Source of the DNA: an uncultured Micrococcus sp.
GTDB taxonomy: Bacteria; Actinomycetota; Actinomycetes; Actinomycetales; Micrococcaceae
Length of the DNA: 7,129 nt
Direction of reading: 5' to 3'
Assembly (NCBI GenBank): GCA_946222435.1
Contig: CAMIOJ010000110.1
Span: 1 to 7,129, forward strand
Shown: piece by piece, positions 1 through 5,751 of the stretch
Layout of the letters: each line of letters opens with the position of its first letter
Position numbering within the stretch: the first letter of the stretch is position 1
Notes under the pieces: generated by a model
What the model was told of the DNA's origin: nothing
What the model saw: the letters and a program-made list of their open reading frames with translations, nothing else
Database searches by the model: none
Position numbers and translations under genes: made by a program

Positions 1-37
1 GCCCCTCACCTCCGACGCGAAGGCCCGCCTCCCGCCT

Positions 38-3000
38 ATGCAGACCCATCACTTCACCCCCGCCCCGGCCGAGGACCGCAACGCCCGCCGCCACCGCCTG
101 CGCCGCTACCGTGCCGTCATCTTCGACATGGACGGCGTCATCACGGACACCGCGTCCGTCCACGCGAAGGCGTGGAAGGAGCTGTTCGACCAGTCCCTGC
201 CCGCCGTGGGGCGGCTGCCGGAGAACGCGGACGCCGTGGCCGCGGACCCCACCGCGCTCCGCGAGTTCGACCTCAACGCGGACTACCTGCACCACGTGGA
301 CGGCCGACCCCGCGAGGACGGGGTGCGCTCCTTCTTCGCCTCCCGCGGCCTCACCGTTCCGGAGGCCGGCGCCCCGGGCGTCGGCACCCCGGCCGGCACC
401 CCCGGCACCTCTGGCACCGACGACTCGGGCCCGAACGCGGACCTCACCGTGCAGGCCCTGGCCGAGCGCAAGCAGGGCTTCTTCGAGGCCGTGCTGGCCC
501 GGGACGGCGCCCGCGTGTTCCCGGAGGCGGTCCAGCTGCTGGAGAACCTGCACCGCAAGGGCGTGCCGGTGGCCCTGGTGACCTCCTCCAAGAACTCCCG
601 TGCCGTGCTCACCGCCGGCGCCGTGCTGGACCACTTCCCGGTGATCGTGGACGGCCACACCGCCGTGGAGCGGAACCTGCCCGGCAAGCCGCACCCGGCG
701 ATGTTCTGGGAGGCCGCCCGCATCCTCGGCGTGGACCCGGCGGACGCCATGGTCCTCGAGGACGCCGTGTCCGGCGTGAAGGCCGCCGCGGACGGCCGCT
801 TCGGCCTGGTGGTCGGCGTGGACCGTGAGCCCGAGCTCGGCAAGGCCCGGCTCAAGGACGCCGGCGCCCACCTGGTGGTGGAGGACTTCGGCTCGCTGCA
901 GCTGGAGAAGCGCACCGCCGCCCCGTTCGACGCCGCCTGGATGCTGCGCTGGGACCACTTCGACGCGGCCTCCGAGGGCACCCGCGAGGTGCTCTGCACC
1001 CTGGCGAACGGCTACTGGGGCACCCGCGGCTCCATCCCGGGCACCCGCATCTCCTCGGTGCACTACCCCGGCTCCTACATGGCCGGCGTGTTCAACCGCC
1101 TCACCTCTCAGGTGCAGGGCAAGTCCGTGGACACCGAGCACATGGTGAACATCCAGGACTGGACCCCGCTGGTGGTCACCCCGGAGGGCGGGAGGCCGCT
1201 GCTGCCGGGAGAGGAGTCCCTGGTGGACTTCTCCCAGGAGATGGACCTGCGCCGCGGCGTCCTCTCCCGCACCATGCTGTTCGAGGACCCGCAGGGCCGC
1301 CGCACCACGGTGCACACCCGGCAGTTCCAGTCCCTGGCCAACCGCCACCTGGCCGCGCTCGAGCTCACCGTCACCGCGGAGAACTGGTCCGGCGAGGTCT
1401 GCGTCCGCTCCATGATCGACGGCCGCGTGGCCAACCTGAACGTCTCGGACGACCGCACCCTGGCCAACCGCCACCTGCGCCCGGTGCAGGCCCGCGAGGT
1501 GGACGGGGAGACCGTGCTGCTGGAGACCCGCACCAGCCAGTCGGACATCCGCATCGCCATGGCCGCCCGCACCCGCCAGGTGGCCCCGGTGGGCCACACC
1601 CAGCCCATCCGTCGCGCCCTGGACGACTGCTCGGACATGGTGGCCGGCCAGGACATCGAGCTGCACCTGGAGCAGGGCGTCCCACTGGTGCTGGAGAAGA
1701 CCGCCTCCGTGGCGAACACCCATGACCACGCCCAGTCCTCCGCCGCCGAGTCCGCCATCAAGACCCTGCAGCGCTCGCCCGGCTTCCGGAACCTGCTGAC
1801 CGTGCACGAGCAGCGCTGGGGCCAGAACTGGGATCGCTTCGCCGTGCGCATCGACCTGGCGGAGCAGTACTCCCACCAGCGCCGGTCCACCGCGCAGCTG
1901 GCCCCGGGCCAGGAGTTCCAGAACCCGGAGTTCACCGCGGGCGTCTCGCGCTCCGTGGGCTCGGCCGCCGAGATGGGCAAGGACGGCGCCTCCCTGCGCC
2001 AGCAGCTGGCCCTGAACCTGCACACCTTCCACGTGCTGCAGTGCGCCTACGGCAAGCGGCGTGACCTGGACGCCACCGTGGGCGCCCGCGGCCTGCACGG
2101 CGAGGGCTACCGGGGCCACATCTTCTGGGACGAGATCTACATCTTCCCCATGCTCACGCTGCGCCGCCCGGAGATCACCCGCGGCCTGCTCATGTACCGC
2201 TACCGTCGCCTGAACGAGGCCCGCGCCAACGCCCGCGCCGAGGGCTGGGCCGGCGCCATGTACCCGTGGCAGGGCGGCTCGGACGGCCGCGAGGAGACCC
2301 CCACCGAGCTGTGGAACCCGCGCTCCCAGATGTGGATGCCGGACAACTCCCACAACCAGCGGCACGTCTCCCTGGACGTGGCGTACTCGGTGCTGCGCTA
2401 CATCGAGATCACCCAGGACCAGTCCTTCATCCAGGACTACGCCGCGGAGATGCTCGTGGAGATCTCCCGCTTCTTCACCTCCATGACCCTGAGGAACGAG
2501 GAGACGGGCCGCTACGAGATCCACGGCGTGATGGGCCCGGACGAGTTCCACGACGGCTACCCGGACACCCCGGGCTCGGGCCTGCGCAACAACGCGTACA
2601 CCAACGTGCTGACGTCCTGGCTGCTGACCCGCACCGCGGAGCTGGTGCGCTGGCTGGACACCCTGGACGAGCCGCTTACGGAGATGATGGAGATCTCCGA
2701 GGAGGAGATCGAGCACTGGGAGGACGTGGCCTCCCACCTCACCGTGCCGTTCTTCACCGAGGGCGAGGAGGCCGGCATCCTGGCCCAGTTCGAGGGCTAC
2801 CAGGACCTGCTGGAGTTCGACTGGGACGGCTACCGGGAGAAGTACGGGAACATCGGCCGAATGGACCTGATCCTGCAGGCCGAGGGCGACGCCACGAACC
2901 GCTACAAGCTCTCCAAGCAGGCCGACGCCCTCATGCTGACGTACCTGTTCAGCGCGGAGGAGCTGGACGACATCCTGCAGACCATGGGCTACGAGCTGCC

Positions 3001-3472
3001 CCGGGAGAACTTCGAGCGCACCGTGGAGTACTACGCGGCCCGCTCCACCCACGGCTCCACGCTGTCCCGCCTGGTGCATGCGTGGGTGACCGCCCGCACC
3101 GACCCGGACACCTCCTGGGACCTGTTCACCGAGGCCCTCGAGTCCGACCTCTCGGACACCCAGGGCGGCACCACCCGGGAGGGCATCCACCTGGGCCTGA
3201 TGGCCGGCACCGTGGACACGGTGATCCGCTGCTACGCGGGCCTGGAGACCCGTGACGAGGTGGTCAAGGTCAACCCGGTGCTGCCCCGTCAGCTGCCGGG
3301 CGCGGCGTTCACCATCCGCTACCGCGAGCAGCCGATCAAGATCCACATGACCCAGCAGGACGTCACGGTCTCCGCACAGGAGGGCATGATCCGCCCGGTG
3401 GACATGCTGGTGGCCGGCCGGGAGCTCACGCTCGAGCCCGGCGCCGAGGTGACCGTCCCCCTCCAGGGCTGA
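38..3472 (+). CDS. Bifunctional fusion: HAD beta-phosphoglucomutase domain plus GH65 disaccharide phosphorylase
   Basis: A cytosolic 1144-residue protein with two enzyme domains. Residues ~24-288 are a HAD domain resembling Lactococcus beta-phosphoglucomutase: nucleophile D30 and acid/base D32 (DMDGVITDT), H42 and W46, cap residues R92 and K145, T182-S183-S184-K185-N186, K217, and E241-D242. Residues ~300-1144 are GH65: TLANGYWGTRG (321-331), FWDE (696-699), the GPDEFH motif (833-838) with likely general acid E836, KQAD (960-963) and HGSTLS (1005-1010) in the phosphate-site region, and QGGTTREGIHLG (1042-1053). Expected chemistry is disaccharide plus phosphate to glucose plus beta-glucose 1-phosphate, then to glucose 6-phosphate. 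The sugar substrate cannot be read. Mycobacterial relatives as I recall them are the separate Rv3400/Rv3401 pair and Rv2006, which carries an extra OtsB domain absent here. A Gly/Pro/Thr-rich insert (108-135) lies in the cap. The frame is open to the window edge; ATG at 38 is the only visible start before the HAD motif, and its nearest purine stretch, GAAGG at 19-23, is rather distant. No frameshift seen. Confidence 0.9.
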   Translation: MQTHHFTPAPAEDRNARRHRLRRYRAVIFDMDGVITDTASVHAKAWKELFDQSLPAVGRLPENADAVAADPTALREFDLNADYLHHVDGRPREDGVRSFFASRGLTVPEAGAPGVGTPAGTPGTSGTDDSGPNADLTVQALAERKQGFFEAVLARDGARVFPEAVQLLENLHRKGVPVALVTSSKNSRAVLTAGAVLDHFPVIVDGHTAVERNLPGKPHPAMFWEAARILGVDPADAMVLEDAVSGVKAAADGRFGLVVGVDREPELGKARLKDAGAHLVVEDFGSLQLEKRTAAPFDAAWMLRWDHFDAASEGTREVLCTLANGYWGTRGSIPGTRISSVHYPGSYMAGVFNRLTSQVQGKSVDTEHMVNIQDWTPLVVTPEGGRPLLPGEESLVDFSQEMDLRRGVLSRTMLFEDPQGRRTTVHTRQFQSLANRHLAALELTVTAENWSGEVCVRSMIDGRVANLNVSDDRTLANRHLRPVQAREVDGETVLLETRTSQSDIRIAMAARTRQVAPVGHTQPIRRALDDCSDMVAGQDIELHLEQGVPLVLEKTASVANTHDHAQSSAAESAIKTLQRSPGFRNLLTVHEQRWGQNWDRFAVRIDLAEQYSHQRRSTAQLAPGQEFQNPEFTAGVSRSVGSAAEMGKDGASLRQQLALNLHTFHVLQCAYGKRRDLDATVGARGLHGEGYRGHIFWDEIYIFPMLTLRRPEITRGLLMYRYRRLNEARANARAEGWAGAMYPWQGGSDGREETPTELWNPRSQMWMPDNSHNQRHVSLDVAYSVLRYIEITQDQSFIQDYAAEMLVEISRFFTSMTLRNEETGRYEIHGVMGPDEFHDGYPDTPGSGLRNNAYTNVLTSWLLTRTAELVRWLDTLDEPLTEMMEISEEEIEHWEDVASHLTVPFFTEGEEAGILAQFEGYQDLLEFDWDGYREKYGNIGRMDLILQAEGDATNRYKLSKQADALMLTYLFSAEELDDILQTMGYELPRENFERTVEYYAARSTHGSTLSRLVHAWVTARTDPDTSWDLFTEALESDLSDTQGGTTREGIHLGLMAGTVDTVIRCYAGLETRDEVVKVNPVLPRQLPGAAFTIRYREQPIKIHMTQQDVTVSAQEGMIRPVDMLVAGRELTLEPGAEVTVPLQG
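1332..1351 (+). repeat. 20-bp direct repeat, copy 1, inside the GH65 domain
   Basis: The 20 bases at 1332-1351 are identical to 1458-1477, in the same frame, 126 bp (42 codons) apart. Both encode the peptide LANRHL (residues 433-438 and 475-480). They sit in the N-terminal beta-rich part of the GH65 region. A shared short peptide plus strong codon bias could account for it. Confidence 0.8.
1458..1477 (+). repeat. 20-bp direct repeat, copy 2, inside the GH65 domain
   Basis: Exact second copy of 1332-1351, encoding LANRHL at residues 475-480. The bases flanking the two copies differ on both sides. Confidence 0.8.
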
Positions 3473-3488
3473 CCTCTCCGGCACACGT

Positions 3489-3527
3489 CAGGACCCCCGG
3501 CGCACGTCAGGTGCGCCGGGGGTCCTG
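3489..3527. terminator. 16-bp perfect hairpin after the fusion gene
   Basis: Arms 3489-3504 and 3512-3527 are perfectly complementary over 16 bp, very GC-rich, with a 7-base loop (CGTCAGG). The stem begins 17 bases after the stop codon of the phosphorylase-mutase gene. No T-tract follows, which is common for actinobacterial hairpin terminators. The 9-mer CACGTCAGG occurs just before the stem (3484-3492) and again ending in the loop (3503-3511). Termination is inferred from structure and position. Confidence 0.75.
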
Positions 3528-3535
3528 TGGTGAGG

Positions 3536-3577
3536 GGCCGTCGTCGGGGAGCACGGGACGGCTTCCCGACGACGGCC
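3536..3577. terminator. Second hairpin, probable terminator of the two-component operon
   Basis: Arms 3536-3552 and 3561-3577 pair over 17 bp on the + strand, all Watson-Crick except one G-T at 3549/3564, around an 8-base loop. The hairpin lies 26 bases past the histidine kinase stop codon when read on the - strand, so it is the natural terminator for that operon and a backstop for read-through from the fusion gene. On - strand RNA the 3549/3564 pair becomes a C-A mismatch. A weaker alternative pairing (3575-3581 with 3592-3598) overlaps its right arm. No T-tract is present. Confidence 0.65.
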
Positions 3578-3603
3578 GCCCGCCTTCCCCGGGGCGGCTC
3601 GCC

Positions 3604-4962
3604 TCAGCGGGTGGGCAGCTCGGCGCTGACCACCCAGCGGGGGCCGAGCTCGGTGTGCAGGTCCGGGCCGGCGAGCAGGCGGCCGCCGAACACGGCGACG
3701 CGCTCGTGCATGCCGGCGAGGCCGAACCCCGAGGGCACCGAGCGGCAGCCCCGTCCTGTGGAGACGCCCTCGCCCGGACCGGTCTCGGTGGTCGCCTCGG
3801 CCAGGGGGCTGGAGACCTCCAGGTCCAGGTGCCCCTCGTGCAGGGCCGAGTGCAGCACCACCGTCCCGCCGGGCTCAGTGTGCTTGAGGACGTTCGTGGT
3901 GGCCTCCTGGAGCAGGCGCAGCACCGTGAACTCCATGGACGGCGGCAAGTTTTCCAGGTCCTGCAGGTCCCGCTGCACCGTGAAGCCGGCGTCCTCGAGC
4001 TGGCCGGCGAACCCCTCGATCCGCGCGCACAGGTCCTGGACCCCGTCCGCGCCCACGTTGTCCGCGTTGCGGTCCGTGCCGCGCAGGGCGGTGAGCATGC
4101 GGCGCAGGTCCACCAGGGACTGGCGGGCGGCCTGCTCGATCGCCTGCTCGGAGTCCCGGCGGCGGGCCGGGTCGTCGGTGGTCTGGAGCATGGATGCCTG
4201 CATGGAGATGATCGTCAGCCCGTGCGCCACCACGTCATGCAGCTCGGCGGCAATGCGCTGCCGCTCCTCCTCCGCGGCCTGCCGCTCACGGCTCGCCGCC
4301 TCCTCCAGCTCCGCCTGCTGGGCACGTGCCCGCAGCCGGGCCCGGCGGATCACCAGGGCGGGGACGGTGGTGACCGCGGCCATCCCCGTCAGGATCGTCA
4401 TGTCCATGCCCGCCGGATCCCACGGGGACACCGCGATGCCGAGGCCCACGAGCATCAGGTAGGCGATGCCGATGCCCACCGCGAAGCGCCGGCCCGAGTA
4501 GCGGGCCACCACCGGCGCCACGAACACCGCGCCGGAGTAGGGCAGGTACACGTCCACCAGCGAGTTGTCCATCTGCGTGGACAGCGCCAGGAACAGCGCC
4601 ATGTACAGCAGGGACAGCAGGGCGCCCACGCTGGGCTGCAGCATGAGCGTGATCGTCAGCACCTGCGGGGCCCAGTTGATGATCATGTCCGCGTAGGGGC
4701 CGATCACCGGCTCCAGCTCCGCGGGGTCGACCTCGAGCTCCTCGGCCAGGGACGCGGTGTCCGGGCCGATGCCCCACACCTGGTGCAGGACCGTGGTCAC
4801 CAGGTCCACGCCCATCGTCAGCAGGCACACGACGATCACGGTGATCCGGATCCAGCGGCGCACCGGCTCCGCCTGCAGCCACCGCGGCAGCTTCGACGCC
4901 GGGGCCGGGGCGGAGTGCTGTGGCCGTGCGGCCCGGCGGTTGCCGGCGGTGCGCGCGGTCAT
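3604..4962 (-). CDS. Membrane sensor histidine kinase, HisKA_3 (DesK/NarX-like) type
   Basis: A 452-residue sensor kinase that should autophosphorylate and pass phosphate to the response regulator encoded immediately upstream. A basic, Ala/Pro-rich N-terminus is followed by about six hydrophobic segments (roughly 38-58, 93-109, 112-128, 138-154, 161-178, 187-205), then a charged coiled-coil-like linker (~207-235). The dimerisation/phosphoacceptor motif ERQRIAAELHDVVAH gives H242. The C-terminal ATPase domain has an N box (LQEATTNVLKHT, N357) and a GFGLAGMHERV motif (412-422). The usual D-x-G-x-G box is not intact: VSSPL (383-387) stands where VxDDG or VxNP is expected. The start at 4962 is chosen over an upstream in-frame ATG at 5028 because it gives an ATGA overlap with the regulator stop and a family-like N-terminus. 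The membrane-embedded input region gives no clue to the signal. Confidence 0.9.
   Translation of the reverse strand: MTARTAGNRRAARPQHSAPAPASKLPRWLQAEPVRRWIRITVIVVCLLTMGVDLVTTVLHQVWGIGPDTASLAEELEVDPAELEPVIGPYADMIINWAPQVLTITLMLQPSVGALLSLLYMALFLALSTQMDNSLVDVYLPYSGAVFVAPVVARYSGRRFAVGIGIAYLMLVGLGIAVSPWDPAGMDMTILTGMAAVTTVPALVIRRARLRARAQQAELEEAASRERQAAEEERQRIAAELHDVVAHGLTIISMQASMLQTTDDPARRRDSEQAIEQAARQSLVDLRRMLTALRGTDRNADNVGADGVQDLCARIEGFAGQLEDAGFTVQRDLQDLENLPPSMEFTVLRLLQEATTNVLKHTEPGGTVVLHSALHEGHLDLEVSSPLAEATTETGPGEGVSTGRGCRSVPSGFGLAGMHERVAVFGGRLLAGPDLHTELGPRWVVSAELPTR
4959..4962 (-). other. ATGA stop/start overlap joining regulator and kinase
   Basis: Read on the - strand, the regulator ends GGATGA and the kinase ATG uses the same ATGA. 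A GAG lies 5 bases before the kinase ATG (4968-4970). This arrangement supports co-transcription and translational coupling, and fixes the kinase start. Confidence 0.8.
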
Positions 4963-5642
4963 CCGATCTCGACCAGCCCGGCCCGGGCGGCGCGGATGAG
5001 CACCTGCACGCGGTCCCGGACGCCCCACTTCTCCATGACGCGGCCGAGGTGGGACTTCACAGTGGCCTCGGCCAGGAACAGGGCCGCGGCGATCTCCGCG
5101 TTGGACGAGCCGTGGGCGAGTTCGCGCACCACGTCCAGCTCGCGGGCCGTGAGGCGCTCGAAGTCCTCCAGCGGCTCGGCCGGCTCAGCGGCGGCGGGGG
5201 TGCCCGGGCCGGCGGCGGTGACGGCGTCGATCAGGTCCCGTGCCACCCCGGCGGAGAACGCGGCGTCCCCGGCGTGGACCTTGCGGATGGCCTCCACCAC
5301 CTCGTCCGGCGGGGCGTCCTTCACCAGGTAGCCGGCGGCCCCCGCGCGGAGGGCGGGGACCAGGTACTGCTCGGAGGAGAACGTGGTGATGGCCAGGACG
5401 CTGATCTCCGGGAACTCCTCGGAGAGGGCCGCGGTGGCGGCGACGCCGTCCATCACGGGCATCTGCATGTCCATGAGCACCACGTCCGGGCGCTCTCCGG
5501 GACCGGCGTGCCGCAGACGCTTCACGGCCTCGGCGCCGTCGGCGGCGCCGGGCACCGCCTGCATGTCCTCCGCGAGCGAGACGAAGTGCTCCAGGGCCGT
5601 GCGCATGAGCTCCTGGTCGTCCACCACCATCACCGTGATCAT
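4959..5642 (-). CDS. NarL/LuxR-family response regulator
   Basis: A 227-residue, full-length cytosolic transcription regulator. The receiver domain (1-~125) has acidic pocket residues D8 and D9, phosphoacceptor D58 in VVLMDMQMPVMDG, switch threonine T86 and K108 in GYLVKDA. A Pro/Ala/Gly-rich linker (~142-160) leads to a LuxR-type helix-turn-helix domain (~161-227): FERLTARELDVVREL, then NAEIAAALFLAEATVKSHLGRVMEKWGVRDR. It is the first gene of a two-gene unit with the histidine kinase and is presumably its partner. Target genes cannot be read from the sequence. The start at 5642 gives the standard MITVMVVDD opening; an ATG four codons later would remove the first beta strand. Only a weak AGG (5651-5653) lies upstream, and the mRNA may be leaderless. 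Confidence 0.93.
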   Translation of the reverse strand: MITVMVVDDQELMRTALEHFVSLAEDMQAVPGAADGAEAVKRLRHAGPGERPDVVLMDMQMPVMDGVAATAALSEEFPEISVLAITTFSSEQYLVPALRAGAAGYLVKDAPPDEVVEAIRKVHAGDAAFSAGVARDLIDAVTAAGPGTPAAAEPAEPLEDFERLTARELDVVRELAHGSSNAEIAAALFLAEATVKSHLGRVMEKWGVRDRVQVLIRAARAGLVEIG

Positions 5643-5751
5643 GGATCCAGCCTAGGCGCGGCGCAGGGGGATCTGTGACCGACGACAGTGGGGAGTCGCG
5701 GGGTGGGGGTCACGCGGGTCGGCACGTGGCGCCGGCACGGGCCCACGCCCC
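5643..5751 (-). other. Intergenic gap between permease and response regulator
   Basis: 109 bases separate the permease stop from the regulator start. The regulator-proximal part holds the candidate -10 described separately. The permease-proximal part is GC-rich with runs of G and C (5700-5709 and 5749-5758) that pair only weakly around a ~39-base loop, so no convincing terminator is seen. Whether the permease and two-component genes share a transcript is undecided. Confidence 0.5.
5649..5654 (-). promoter_or_regulatory. Candidate -10 element for leaderless transcription of the response regulator
   Basis: On the - strand TAGGCT matches the actinobacterial TANNNT -10 pattern. Six bases (GGATCC) separate it from the regulator ATG, placing the expected transcription start on the A of the start codon. 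A convincing -35 is not visible; GTCACA (5674-5679) is a partial match to TTGACA at slightly long spacing. A six-base degenerate motif can occur by chance, so this rests on spacing and the weak Shine-Dalgarno. Confidence 0.35.

Noticed and set aside
1108..2025. A 305-codon - strand open frame inside the fusion gene
   Set aside because: Ser/Arg-rich translation without family resemblance, fully covered by the conserved GH65 coding frame.
4963..5028. Longer kinase N-terminus starting at the upstream in-frame ATG (5028)
   Set aside because: It would overlap the helix-turn-helix coding part of the regulator by about 70 bases and add a Gly/Arg/Pro-rich segment with no family support; the ATGA overlap start is preferred.
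3511..5331. A 606-codon open frame on the + strand opposite the kinase and regulator
   Set aside because: Its translation is Arg/Gly/His/Ala-rich with no recognisable fold, and it is exactly antisense to two well-supported genes. Long antisense open frames are expected at this GC content.
5673..5687. Short inverted repeat CTGT-N-ACAG upstream of the response regulator as an operator
   Set aside because: The arms are only 4 bases and the flanks do not extend the symmetry; expected by chance.
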